A DNA stretch of 64,000 nt from Corbicula japonica (lineage: Eukaryota > Mollusca > Bivalvia > Venerida > Cyrenidae). The position numbers and the translations under genes were made by a program. The notes beneath the pieces are model-generated. The model did no database searches. It had not been told where the DNA came from and worked only from the letters and a program-made list of their open reading frames with translations. Positions 21,676-33,654 of the stretch are shown one piece after another. Where the stretch lies: positions 7,316,938 to 7,380,937 of the forward strand of contig JAZAYU010000008.1 in assembly GCA_038501625.1 (NCBI GenBank), given 5' to 3'. Numbering within the stretch: the stretch's first letter is position 1; each line of letters opens with the position of its first letter.

Positions 21676-22785
21676 CTATAATACCCATTTAGCTCTTGAT
21701 CTTATTAATGAACCTTCTAACTTGTCTTTTCTTAGTCTCAATAATTCATTATTTTTTTCTTCCAATAATCCAAAGTTATTTATTCCTATGTTTTCTAAAG
21801 TTTCAATTTCTTTTATTAATAGTTCCTCTCTTTGATTATTTTGTTTTTTCTTTTCCGACGCATAAGCGATGGTTTTTCCTCTAATAAGCATCATAAGGGT
21901 CTCAAAAAATAATTGATCATCAATACTGAAAATTATGTCATTGTCATGAATTTCTGTTGATAAATCATTTTGAAAATCCACTTTATAATCATTTTTTGTA
22001 TCTTTTATAAGCCTTTTAATTTCTGTTATATAATTAATATCTTTCAAAAGTGAGTTATTAAATTTCCAATATGATGTCCCTTTCTTAAATTTACCTATAT
22101 TAATCTCTAAAACAATTAATGAATGATCTGTTCTGTAACCAGGTAATATGGAGGAGTTTTCTACATCTGTAAATAGATTACTAGAAATTAGAAAGAAGTC
22201 AGTTCTGGCTTTCTTTACAGGATTTTTCTTAAACCATTTATAATGCAATTTTTCAAGATTTTGTTCTCGCCAGGGGTCTATTAAATCGTATTCTAAAATC
22301 ATCTCGAGCACGGTATCTCTTGCTTTAGGAATATTGACATTTATAAAGTTAAAATAATCTTTGTCTGGCTGTAAAACCAAATTGAAATCCCCAACAACAA
22401 TGTAATCATTGTCTATCTGAGATAACTTTTCTTGTAGTTTGACAAAAAAAATGAGGATCATCCTTGTTTGGCCCATAAAGACAAATAAGTGTTAACAATT
22501 TATTATGAGTCTTGAACTCGATACATAAAAGATTACCATTATCGTCTTTTTCCATTTTGATAAACTTAAAGACAAAATTGTTATTAATAAAAATCGCAAC
22601 CCCTCTTGACTGGCTATTAAAATTACTAAAAAAAAACATTCATAACCCCACTGGCTTCGAATTATTTTGATTTCTTTATCAGTAAAGTGTGTATCTTGTA
22701 AACAGTATATATTGTAATTTTTGTTTCTCAAATAGTTTAGTACGTCTTTACGTTTAGATTTGTCCCCTATACCTTGTACATTCAT
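21676..22785 (-). pseudogene. LINE endonuclease domain (APE type), frameshifted
   Basis: Fragments in order are MNVQGIGDKSKRKDVLNYL and CLQDTHF (22785 down), SRGVAIFINNNF, LICLYGPNKDDPHFF, then IVVGDFNLVLQPDKDY, RTDFFLIS and YRTDHSLIVLEI. These are the N-Q-D/E..H.., Y.PN, GDFN and SDH-like blocks of exonuclease-endonuclease-phosphatase nucleases that nick target DNA. At least two frameshifts break it (near 22630 and 22440). Confidence 0.8.
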
Positions 22786-22800
22786 TGATGCTAGTTTAAA

Positions 22801-24833
22801 AAATATTAGTCATAAAACAAGTTAAGTGTTAATCTGGGGTACCCTGCCCTTGCAGACCGGAGGAGTGCAACCGTCGGATCCACCACCACACCATCTCCAT
22901 CCATTTCCCATGTCAGTCTGAAAAAGTTTTTGTAGAAAAATGTGAACATTCTAACCATTTGTTTTAAGTTTATCGATTTGATGGTGCAATAAAAAGGATT
23001 TTTACAATTTTTATCTGCGAACAATTAGTAAAGTAATTAAAGTAGAAATACAAGATGTTTCACAAAGCCCGGCTAAGCCTAATTAAACCCACTTATAATA
23101 CACATGAGATTTATAAAAGAAATAACTTTAACGTACTTGATACTATTTGGTCATTTATACTTTCTTTTGAAAAGGGTCAAGGAGGTAAATTAATTTTCTC
23201 AATGAAAAAAAACGTTTTGACAAGTTTATTGGGCCTTTAATTTGCGCTCATCCCTGAGCTAGGCGTCGTTGACAGTAATATGCATTTCCATTACAGAATC
23301 AATCAAACAGAGATTGCAGTATAATTAAATAAATTTTAATACCGTGTTCGGTGGTTTCTTTTTATCTATTTGTATGTTTTTATACATATGCACACAACGT
23401 TCTCGAGCTGATGCATTTTTTAAAGCTAATTCACCAAGACAACTTGTACTTGTTTGTTCATATGAAAAATTGTTGAGGCCGTTGTGAGGTGTGTGCACCC
23501 TAAACCAGATTAAACCCCAAATAACAAATTGTTTTACAACTGATGTTCCAAATGCAAGATGCAACTATTACAATTCTTGAACACTTTTTATGCAATTCAG
23601 TTTGAAAATTATTTTTTTAAAAAATGCTTTTATTGACAATGTTGCAACGGGAAATTTCTGTTACGCGAATGTAAAAAGAATGACAAGCGATTTTGACCTA
23701 CCGAAAACGCCTTTTTTTTACCTACCAAAAACTATTAACCTTGCTTCTTTCATAAAATTCGTTTTCATATTGGATACAAACCCGGTAAAATTATTGTCAA
23801 TATCATAGTTACGAATGTTTGTATCGAAATTTATAATCATGATTAAGTATTTAAAAATAGTTTGATATTTAAAAAGTAGATCGATTTGAAATGTAATACC
23901 GATTACCGCTTAAAAAAGTAAAGGAGGCTTTAGGAATGCAAGCTTTCGTTGATTTTCTTGAAAATATCGAATAAAACATTTTCCAAATGGCAAAATCACT
24001 TTTTATAACAAAAATATATTAAAACAGAAATTCATGGGTAGCCACCAAACACAACAAATTATTTATAATAAAATATTGCATGCTCGGTTAGCGGATCCTG
24101 TTTATGGGCTGTAATGTCAATGCATATTACTGTCCACGCCTTCTAGCCCCTGCTTGAGCGCAACTCAGTATTTACGCACGTCGAACAGAGCCTGCAATAT
24201 TTTGGTATTTGTCGTGTTCGGAGGCTTTCAAAGTTCCTTTCTCATCTATTTCCTTATCATTATTTTTCTCGAAGGTTATATAGGCCTCCGTCAGTTATAG
24301 TGTCACGTGACATATGATCTGATGCTGAGGAATTAAATTTATCTATCAAATAATAATTTGTTTTCTCGAAAGAAAATTCAAATTCAGAATGTTCCATTCC
24401 TCATACTGTTACTTTTTCTATTATTTATATTTACCAGCGTTTTGGAAGTGGTAATTAATTATTTTATTTCATGTTTTTTTTTAGTGGTGACATTTCCATC
24501 CCCAGACAACTCGGTTAATGTAATCAATATATCAGTGTTGCTCAATATGTGCTTGTTGACTAGATAGTATGAAGACATATATTATTGTTTACATATAAAA
24601 TATAATTGACTTAACCATGTTCTATGTTGAAATTGTACTTGAGATTTATAATAATATTGTTGTCAGTATAATCAGGCATACAACTATTCACGTTCAGAAT
24701 GTTTTGCCACAGACCGAAATGGCGGCAACACTCGATTTTTCATTTTCGGTGATTTTCCGTGAAGTCTGATTTTTTTTAATTGATCATTTTATAAACCAAT
24801 GCTCACTTTTACTTGTTAGCTGTAAGAAGACTG
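22801..24833. other. Unassigned sequence between LINE relic and RLE retroelement
   Basis: No supported gene. The part around 23250-23530 shares phrases with 15385-15450 and, inverted, with 17690-17720, so it is probably more retroelement non-coding debris. Confidence 0.4.
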
Positions 24834-25031
24834 TATCAATGACGGCGAGCACCATGCTGATGATGGAGGTCGAGGAGCAAACCACTGACCACAACAAAGC
24901 GACAGTTCCTGGGTCTCTGGCCGGCGGTACTCGTGGGTCTGCTCAACAGGCCTGGGGAAACTGGTTAGAGACGGATCCTCAACAGATGCAGGGAAGCAGG
25001 AATGATGGTCAGCAGGCTGTTTCACATACAT
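24834..25031 (+). repeat. 5' terminal direct repeat of the RLE element, copy 1
   Basis: From TATCAATGACGGCGAGC to TTTCACATACAT this sequence is repeated almost without change at 28692-28891; the later copy has two extra bases near 28865. Confidence 0.9.
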
Positions 25032-25276
25032 ATGCAACAACTGGACTACCAGTGACTTCCAGGAAAGACTGGATGACAACCGAGAATAGATTGGTGACAC
25101 TGGAGAGACAGATGACGCCAGGAACAGACTGGAACCGGGGCACTAGGGGTAGCATCCCGAAATGCAGTTCTTGTGAGAGGACACCCACAAACAAGCTACC
25201 GACTCCAACAATGAAAGACACCCTCAGAGTCTACCGAGAGGGAGGGAGGATGATAGACTCACATGGATGGACCTAA
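24839..25276 (+). CDS. 5' ORF of the RLE retroelement, function unknown
   Basis: The 145-residue frame starts MTASTMLMMEVEEQTTDHN. It contains a CSSCERTP cysteine pair but no recognised fold. It ends in the sequence ATGGACCTAATGG, where its TAA overlaps by 10 bases the ATG at 25267 of the RT frame, suggesting coupled reinitiation or frameshifting. The first ~190 bases are duplicated downstream of the element. Confidence 0.5.
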   Translation: MTASTMLMMEVEEQTTDHNKATVPGSLAGGTRGSAQQAWGNWLETDPQQMQGSRNDGQQAVSHTYATTGLPVTSRKDWMTTENRLVTLERQMTPGTDWNRGTRGSIPKCSSCERTPTNKLPTPTMKDTLRVYREGGRMIDSHGWT

Positions 25277-28200
25277 TGGAATCAACGCGGACCGCCCGAT
25301 CGACGATGAATGCAGCACCAGGAACAGTTACCTGCTCATGCGGCAAGGTCTGCAAGAACCAACACGGTCTACGAATTCACCAAGGAAAGTCTGGTTGCCA
25401 GCGTGCGAGGCCACGTGGACAGCGCTTAGCCGGTTTGGCTAGTGAGACGCAGGAGTCAAACCACAGTATTGAGGAACTCTCCGTTCACGAGACAACGCAG
25501 GATGTCTTCCAGGACCCAGGGGTGGAGGAAGAAGACCCCCTTCTGGATCTACTTAAGTCTCCAGGAGATAGCAGTCAGGCAGCTGAGCGAGAAACTGTTT
25601 TGGATAGACCATGCCAAGACTCAACGATAAGTCAAAGGAAGCCAAGGATCAAGTGGTCCAAAGCACAAGACAGGAAATCATTGAAACTGTTAGAAGAGGA
25701 ACTAGACATCATCCTCGAAGCAGCCGTGCAAGGACCAGTGAACCGGAAACTACAAACCCTTACCACCATTGTCTACTCTGTGGCAAAGGAACGGTTTGGA
25801 GTAGAGGAAGCCAAGGTACGCAGGGAGCCACCGAAGCCCAACAGACGGCAATCCCGCATAGAAAATCTTAGACGCGAACTTAGACAGCTGAAGCAAAGGT
25901 ACAGACAGAGCTCACCGGCTGAGCGCCCCGGACTCTCTGAGTTGAGGGACACAGTACGCACACAGCTGAAATCTTTGCGGAAAGCTGAAATCATAAGGAA
26001 GAAGGCCCGGGAAAAAACCAAGAAGAGACTGTCATTCACAGCCAACCCATACAAGTTTGCAAGAAACCTACTGGACAAAGAAAGGTCAGGCACACTCGAA
26101 ACCCCAGTGGATGAGGTAGAAAGATACCTCCACGAGACGCATTCTGATCCCAGTAGAGAAAACATCTTAGGGGACTGTGAACGCATAGAACCAGCAGCAC
26201 TACCAGAGACAGAGCTGCTGACCTCAGAGCCAACCTTTGGGGAAGTAAAGGAAGTCATCAAGAAAGCGAGATTTGGTTCAGCTCCCGGACCCAATGCCAT
26301 CCCGTACAAAGTGTACAAGATGTGCCCACTCCTGCAGAAGCGGCTATGGAGGCTCCTTAAGGTAGTCTGGAGGAAAGGTGAAGTGCCAGAAGCCTGGAAG
26401 GAAGCAGAGGGAATATTCACACCCAAGGAAAGGAACTCCAAGAATGTCAATCAGTTCCGAACCATCTCGTTATTAAACGTAGAAGGGAAGATATTCTTCG
26501 CCATCCTTGCCAGAAGACTGACATCATTCCTCACGGCTAACAAGTACATCGACACCTCTGTCCAGAAGGGAGGAGTACCCGGGTTCTCCGGCTGTGTAGA
26601 GCACAACAGCGCCATCACCCAGCTCATACGTGAGGCAAAGACAGGGAATAAGGACCTAACAGTAGTATGGCTTGACCTCGCCAACGCCTACGCTTCAATC
26701 CCCCACCAGCTGATCTACACAGCCCTCCAACACTACCACGTCCCCAACCATGTTCAGAAAATCATCACCAGCTACCTAGATGGAATAAAACTGCGATTCT
26801 CTGTTGGTGACCAGCAAACGGGATGGCAGAAATTGGAAAAAGGAATCGTCACCGGATGCACAGTCTCTGTGGTACTCTTCATCATGGGAATGAATCTGTT
26901 GATCAACGCTGCCCTCAGGGAGACCCGTGAACCAAAGACAGAATCAGGGATACACCTACCATCAAGCTGAGGGTTCATGGACGACCTTACCCTCACAACA
27001 ACTACCCACGTGCAGGCAAGATGGATGTTGACAGCCCTGTCAGATGTAGCATCATGGGCCAGAATGAAGTTCAAGGCCGCAAAGTCCAGATCCCTGATCA
27101 TCAAGAAAGGCAAGACAACAGACAGATTTACCATCCGAGTACAGAACGAGGAGATCCCTTCAATCTTGAAGAGTCCAATCAAGTGCCTTGGGAAATGGTT
27201 TGATGCAAGTCTGCAGGACAGAGACAGTGTCAAAAAGCTTGTGACCCAGGTAGAAGACGGACTGAAGAAGATAGACCGTAGCAACCTCCCTGGAAAGTAC
27301 AAAGCCTGGCTATACCAGCATGCCCTACTACCAAGGCAAGTCTGGCCAATGATGCTGTACGAGGTACCCAGCTCAACTATAGAATCATTAGAGAGGATCA
27401 CCAGCCGCCACCTGAGAAAATGGCTAGGCGTCCCTCTTAGTTTCTCCAGCGTAGGCCTCTATGGAAAGAGCAACCAGCTTCAACTCCCACTATCCTCGCT
27501 GGTTGAGGAGTTCAAGACAGCCAAGACAAGACTGGTCCTCACCCTAAGAGATTCCCCTGATGAGCAGATCCGAGAAGCAGGGATCTTTACCCGTACAGAC
27601 AGAAAGTGGTCAGCTACAGAGACTGTCAGCCAAGCAGAGAGTGCACTCAAGCACAAGGGCATTATAGGAATGACTGCTTTCGGACGTCAAGAGATTGGTG
27701 CAACTAAGACACCTGTGGAGCCAGGCAACCCAGAATTAGAGGCGTGCCATGATACAGTTAGAAGTCAGGAGAACAGAAGAAAACAGAAGGCAAGCTAAAG
27801 CAGTAGAGATGGGGGCAAAAGGAGCATCGACAACATGGGATACCATAGACAAAAAGCTGACCTGGGAAGACATCTGGAAGTACGAACCACTGAGGCTGTC
27901 CTTCCTCCTCAGATCAGTCTATGACCTCCTTCCATCCCCAGCTAACCTCTGCCGATGGGGACTGTCGACAGACCAAACATGCAAGCTCTGTGACCGCCCA
28001 GGCACTTTAGAACATGTCCTGTCTTCCTGTTCTACGGCGCTGACACAAGGAAGATTAAGGTGGCGTCATGACAACGTCCTCAGAGAGGTGGCTGACTGGC
28101 TGGAAATTGAAAGAAAGAAGGATCGAAGAAGTAACCCGCAGCAACGTCACATCAACTGCGTGAAGCCGGGTGAAGCTGCCAAACCACAGCCAAACAAAAA

Positions 28201-28644
28201 GCATCAATCCTGGATGGTACTACAGGTTGGAACATGGAGGTGGACCTAGGAAAGAAGCTTGTGTTCCCAGGTATTGTCCAGACCAACCTCAGACCAGACA
28301 TCGTACTGTGGTCGGAAACAGGGAAGAAGCTCATCATGATCGAGCTAACAGTACCCTGGGAAACACGATGTGAAGAAGCTTACGAGAGGAAGAAAGTCAA
28401 GTATACAGAGCTTCTCACCGAGTGCAGAGAAAGAGGCTACCGCACATGGCTGTTTCCAATTGAAGTAGGCGCCAGGGGATTTTGTTCTCAATCTGTGTGC
28501 CCACTGATGGCAGCAATCGGGACGACTGGCAGAGACAGGCGCAAGACAATCCAAAGACTGAGCCAAGCTGCAGAGCGTGCGTCTAGCTGGCTGTGGCTAC
28601 GACGAGAGGAGAAGAGCTGGAAGCTATCGACCTCCACACCGTAA
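25267..28644 (+). pseudogene. Reverse transcriptase with zinc fingers and restriction-like endonuclease, interrupted
   Basis: An N-terminal finger (TCSCGKVCKNQHGLRIHQG..GC) and a basic linker lead to RT blocks FGSAPGPNAIPYKVYK, FRTISLLNVEGKIFF, VVWLDLANAYASIPH, KGIVTGCTVSVVLF and the catalytic FMDDLTL (codons about 26974-26985). A UGA at 26968-26970 sits three codons before the catalytic Met. A CCHC finger (CKLCDRPGTLEHVLSSC) is at about 27980-28033. The endonuclease follows in another frame: RPDIVLW (Asp codon 28297) and IELTVPWE (Glu codon 28342) then a Lys-rich helix. Frameshifts lie near 27750-27800 and 28190-28240. Confidence 0.85.
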
Positions 28645-28691
28645 GACGGTGGGGCCACTCGCTATCAGATATACATGGATAAGGCCCGAAA

Positions 28692-28891
28692 TATCAATGA
28701 CGGCGAGCACCATGCTGATGATGGAGGTCGAGGAGCAAACCACTGACCACAACAAAGCGACAGTTCCTGGGTCTCTGGCCGGCGGTACTCGTGGGTCTGC
28801 TCAACAGGCCTGGGGAAACTGGTTAGAGACGGATCCTCAACAGATGCAGGGAAGCAGGAATGATATGGTCAGCAGGCTGTTTCACATACAT
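28692..28891 (+). repeat. 5' terminal direct repeat of the RLE element, copy 2 (3'-truncated neighbour)
   Basis: The full element ends at about 28691 and a new 5' end begins at once, then breaks off at 28891 into unrelated sequence. Target-primed reverse transcription normally truncates 5' ends, so a copy with only its 5' end is unusual. Confidence 0.85.
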
Positions 28892-29329
28892 GTGTCCTCT
28901 GCATGTGGCCATTCCTGTGTGCATATTTCACCTTTAAAGGATACGTTATGGCTTTAAATGGTAATTTTTAACTCAAAATATTTCCGAACAGGTATGGTAA
29001 TATTTTGGAAGTTTACAGATATGTATTGTCACAGACCCATAAAGGGATGGTTTAATAAACACAGACCCGAAGGATTGTTTCTATAGCTTTATTCTCTTGT
29101 ATAACATTAGTTCTCTCAGACTTCCAAAGGTAAACTGATACAATAATACTACAGTGTGCATGCATGATGAGGAGGCAGGGCTTATCATACCCAACTGACC
29201 ACTGGTAGGCTACTACAGGTATGTTTATGTCAAGGAACTTAGCTTAACTACCACTGCTCCGAATTTATTAGTGGCCGAGTTGGCCGTATACCAATTTCAA
29301 CAAGATATGTTTAGACACGACACCGTCTA
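28892..29329. other. Unassigned sequence upstream of the candidate TM9SF4 first exon
   Basis: No gene seen. The last part should include the TM9SF4 promoter if the first exon is as proposed. Confidence 0.4.
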
Positions 29330-29337
29330 TGACGTCA
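29330..29337. promoter_or_regulatory. CRE-type octamer TGACGTCA near candidate TM9SF4 start
   Basis: A perfect palindromic CREB/ATF-binding consensus lies 22 bp before the ATG at 29360. Its position is compatible with a short-leader promoter; activity is inferred. Confidence 0.35.
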
Positions 29338-29359
29338 CTTACTCCACGTTTGATACAAA

Positions 29360-29371
29360 ATGGCGACGAAG
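29360..29371 (+). CDS. TM9SF4: Candidate TM9SF4 exon 1 (four codons, M-A-T-K)
   Basis: ATGGCGACGAAG is followed directly by the donor GTAAAG. Exon 2 at 42006 begins in phase 0 with a hydrophobic signal-peptide core and has no in-frame ATG before an upstream stop, so a short upstream coding exon is required. The four-codon exon supplies a start with an N terminus like vertebrate TM9SF4 (which begins M-A-T) and joins in frame. It would imply a 12.6-kb first intron. Other short exons cannot be excluded without RNA data. Confidence 0.45.
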
Positions 29372-30088
29372 GTAAAGTTATTTGTTTTTGTTTTCAGTAT
29401 TTCTTTCCTGTATAATGTTAACTGAAATATTTGCCAATCCAATACAGAAAACTCTTAAAACTTAACCAAACTATCCATTATCAGATGGTGGACTTGAAGC
29501 AGCATATCTAGATTTGCAGACAAACGAATAGCCAGCATTTTTTTTGCAAAAAAAGACCCTTGTTTTGTAGCAGATTTGTGTTCAAAAGAGTAGCCTCGAG
29601 CCGCGGACCTCTGGATTTGAGCTACCAATGCCGCTGATATGAAATCTACTACATTCCTTCCCAAATATGCAAGACATTTCCAACTTACTTGGAATGTCTG
29701 CAAGGTTCTGCCTAGGTTTGGGTCAAATACGCCAGCCAGGTGGTTTTCCAAAAGGAGCTCCAAGAGTAATCGCCCAGCCGACAACATCAGTATGGCAGAT
29801 ATGGGTTAAAACCAGTAGGACCCTAACCTCAGACCTCCAACATACTATGATGCTTTACTAATTTGAGCTACAGACTACAGAGACTGCTGGTACGGGCTAG
29901 TTCTAAAATGATGTCCGATTAGCAGACGATATAGAAAGCGTTGAATAGTGTGGACGACAAAGTTAAAGTAGGGGTGTGAAAACTGCAGACAATATAGAAC
30001 AAGAAGAGAAAATATTCCATTAAGTTTTAAAGCAACTCGATGTTATTGTTAGCTATAGTTTAAATGACTCTCTAAATTTTAATAACCT
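29372..30088. other. Start of proposed TM9SF4 intron 1, unassigned
   Basis: A 110-residue minus-strand frame (29455-29787) and a 64-residue plus frame lack recognisable motifs. Nothing else is supported. Confidence 0.35.
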
Positions 30089-32225
30089 AATTAAGGGTCA
30101 CCCGATTTACCGAAATCGACCCAATTACCGAAATCTACCGAAATCGACTGGGAATTACCGAAATCGACTTTATAAATTCATTTTTCCCAGTTATTAATGA
30201 TTATTTTTATAATAATCGTGATTATATAATGAATGTTCATTTAAATAAAGATGATTCAATTCAGAAATTTGATTTGAAATTGTAAAAATGACCGCAGATG
30301 TGCGTACTAACCGTATGCCACAAACAGAAATCGGCGTGTAAACTTCAAATTTATATCTTAAACATGGCATTAATCTTGAATGAATTGTTACAAATCAAAA
30401 ATATGTTAATGTTGACATCTTAATACGTTTTAATTTATTAAATTCTGAAAGCTTGCTGAAAAAATAAGCAAGCGAATATCCGAAAGCGGGTCGCAAAGAG
30501 ATACCGAACTACAGAAAGCGACTTTATGAATTCATGTTTCCCTGTTATAAGTGATATCTATTTTATTATTTGTGATAATATAATGAATTTTATTATTTGT
30601 GATAATATAATGAATGGTCATTAAAATGTAGATGTTTAAATTCAGAAATTTCATTTGAAATTGTAAAAATGACCTTAAATATGCGTACTAACATATTACG
30701 TCACATACCAAATTCGCAGAGATTCTGAAGGCTAGTTAAACTAACTGAAAAGCGTTCTCTTAAAGTGTATTTTTAATTGTCATTAGAGATTAAATGGTGA
30801 TTTATTGTTTATTAGGGCAATTCCAGTATTACGTGTACGGGGAGAGGGGACGGCACGTTTTTAAAGACCCCAGCACCTAGAATTATCAATTAATTGTCAA
30901 ACCCAGCAGCAAGTATTACACATTTTCCTGAAACCCCAGCACCTAGAATTACGAATTTTACAATGTACACCTTACACCCATCTTTATTTTTTGTTAAATT
31001 CCCACTGGAAAACATCGAACCAATACTACAAAACAACGGTTTTTAATCAAAACAACTTATTTATCGATTCACTCCAAATGCAGGATGCTAACGTGTATTT
31101 TAAATGAAATCCTCTCAAATATATTGGCGGCAGTGCACCTTTTTTCGGACAACCCAGATTTCGGAAGATGTCATTTTTTCAGTTCGACAAATTAATTAAA
31201 CGGCTGTATGACATTCCCTTCTCAATTAAATATAAATCTTTGAAAGACCGATCAGTTTTTCACAAATGAACGTCCGGTAAAAAGAGGTGTTATTTCAAAT
31301 TCACAACATTTGCTCAATCAAATGGCTATTTAATGGCAATATCGCAGCCCTCATCTCACTGCAATTTTAGCAAATGCATCGTTAAATTTAAATGAAATGC
31401 ATCGTAATTCTTTATTAGTTAATTTTAGTAAGAGTCCCAATTGTAAAAACATATGGCCTACAATCAAACGCTGAAATAATATGATTTTGATGTCTGGATA
31501 TTTGGCGGTAAAAAATGATTTGCACGAAATGCACGCTTTTTGTTCACCGCATACATCATCAACATAATTATCACGTACAATCAAACGATAACAATACGTT
31601 AGACATGCAGTGAAATGCTTGATTTGCACGAAATACACGCTTCTTGCGCGCTGCATGTAAAATGTGATCGTCATGGGTGGTAAAATCTGTTTTATTTCTG
31701 GTCTAGCAATGTTTCGCATGAATGGCACGCTGAATAGCATTTAATTAATTAACAAATGTTACAAGAACTTTGCGTCTTGTTTTGAAAATGCACAATTTAA
31801 ATTAAGACTGTCGCATCCTCTCCGCACCGAAAAGGCTTTGGGCAATCAAAAATTAAAATCGTATAATGTACGAACTTTAACATCAGATTATACTGGTTGT
31901 GATCTTTGACATTTTTACTGTTGTTTTTTAGTTTTGAGCTTCCACATTAATGTACAGCACATGCGAATTGAAGCATTTTATTACCATTCCTTTCGTCTAA
32001 ATCTAATTATACGGCGATATCAAGTTTGAAAAAGTGAGATCCCTTTGACTTAACGACAAGAGGCACTTTCTCGTTAGTCAAGAACAGGTTACCTCCCTTG
32101 ACATTTTACGATTCTTTAATTCTATTTATACTGAACAAATATCCAATGTTACTCTTAAAAGTTAATAATTTTATAGTATTACACAGCATTGAATTTATAT
32201 GAGCGTGAGTATATTACATACTGGT

Positions 32226-32542
32226 TGTAGCGTTATGCTACCGCATAGAGAAACACTAACAAGATGTAAGTCTGTTACGGCCAGGAGCCCTCGTCGTGGT
32301 CGCTCGGACGAGCTACTAGGACTGCCACTCTCTAGATCTGGATAGCAACTGCCTTGCTACTCCAGTATATATAGGCCAGTTTATATAATTATTGTAATAA
32401 TAAATAGTTTGCAACCACAGCGATACACCGGTTGACCCTATCCGCAGGCCGTGTGTCCAGTGCAAGCTGCACTGACACACCGACCTTCTTACAGGTTCAC
32501 CGAGTACGAACTAATATCGCTGTAGTTGCTTATTATATTACA
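32226..32542 (-). repeat. 3' LTR
   Basis: This direct copy of 36001-36316 differs by few substitutions and one base in length. It contains a TATATATA box inside 'ccagtatatataggcc', which reads acceptably on either strand. Confidence 0.9.
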
Positions 32543-32811
32543 ATATCTCCATTGTTTATATAAAAAAAATCGAAAAAAAAAGTGTGTTACCCCCGACGTT
32601 AGGCTCCTTGGCGTTATTTATTTATTCATATATTCAGCATAATAATGATACGCAAGAGATAAAACATTTTACATAAGAAAAGCAAATGAAACAATAGTAA
32701 TAAAGTTGAATTGCATAAACAATATGCAAAATTTAATAGGGGAAAACAAATTTCTGTAGATTTGCGGTCGACGAAATAAAAGTTTTTGATGAGGAACACA
32801 CTCAGTATATA

Positions 32812-33190
32812 GATATATAGTTTCCAACGACGAATGGAATACTTTACACAAGGAAAACGACGTTTTGAAATTGGGTCCACGACGATGGAATACTTTTAAT
32901 TAACTAACTATTATGAGAAAACACACACTATATAGTTTCCAACGACGAAAATAACGACGAATGGAATACTTTACACAATAATCATATACACAATATATAT
33001 ATTTGATTCCAACGACGAATAACGACGTTTTGAAATTGGGTCCACGACGATGGAATACTTTTAATTAACTAACTATTATGAGAAAACACGCACAATGTAT
33101 AGTTTCCAACGACGAATGGAATACTTTACACAATAAATATATATATATATATATATATTTAATTCCAACGACGAATAGAAGGATTGTGTC
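32812..33190. repeat. Tandem repeat, ~165-bp period, near the 3' LTR
   Basis: 'acgacgttttgaaattgggt' occurs at 32857 and 33022. The flanking phrase 'tttccaacgacgaatggaat' occurs about three times, with a short (TA)n inside the last unit. Confidence 0.8.
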
Positions 33191-33654
33191 CACGAAATAT
33201 GATTTTGACTTGAATCCAAGGTGGCCTCTTCTCATCTAGTGGGCAATGATTCCGATTTTAGACCACAACCATGCCACTAGGGTAACCACAATTAATTACT
33301 GATAGTCCACACAATCAATTTATGGAATTTATTATTGAAATTACTTGCGAATGACCACCGGATATAATGACCGTTGGTGCCGATGCTAGCAGGGTTTCAT
33401 GTGCTTGTGAACTGGAGGTGTGTTTTGTTCCTTATTTTGCTAATTAAAATCTCCTCCGCACAATGACAACACTTCACTGGCATTACTACCCATTTAATAC
33501 ATCCCCATTAAGTTATACAATTTTGTGCAATTATAATAAATGTTGTGTATGTAATAAATTTCCCCAGTGAACTTGTGCCGCTTATTGTTAATATGAAAAA
33601 ATGAAAACTATTAATGCGTGCAAAAATAATTAAATGCAAAAAAAATACCAATGC

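Larger units (their letters stand above)
19279..22800 (-). mobile_element. L1-like non-LTR retrotransposon (LINE), decayed
   Basis: Minus-strand order is apurinic-type endonuclease, reverse transcriptase, zinc-binding C-terminal domain. The coding sequence is split into at least five frames, so the copy is inactive. The QGDPLSPYLFILCAE block and the domain order favour the L1/Tx1 side of the LINE tree. No target duplication was identified. Confidence 0.8.
24834..28691 (+). mobile_element. Non-LTR retrotransposon with restriction-like endonuclease (R2-type architecture)
   Basis: The order is an N-terminal zinc-finger region, reverse transcriptase, C-terminal CCHC finger and a PD-(D/E)XK restriction-like endonuclease. 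That is the layout of the R2/NeSL/Hero/Utopia group; the exact clade is not decided here. The plus-strand coding region is unusually GC-rich against the AT-rich surroundings. It carries an in-frame UGA and frameshifts, so this copy is inactive. A second copy of its first ~198 bp follows head-to-tail at 28692. Confidence 0.85.

Noticed and set aside
25773..27401. Minus-strand frames of 209-225 aa opposite the RLE retroelement
   Set aside because: They are shadows of the GC-rich plus-strand RT coding sequence, which has clear RT motifs.
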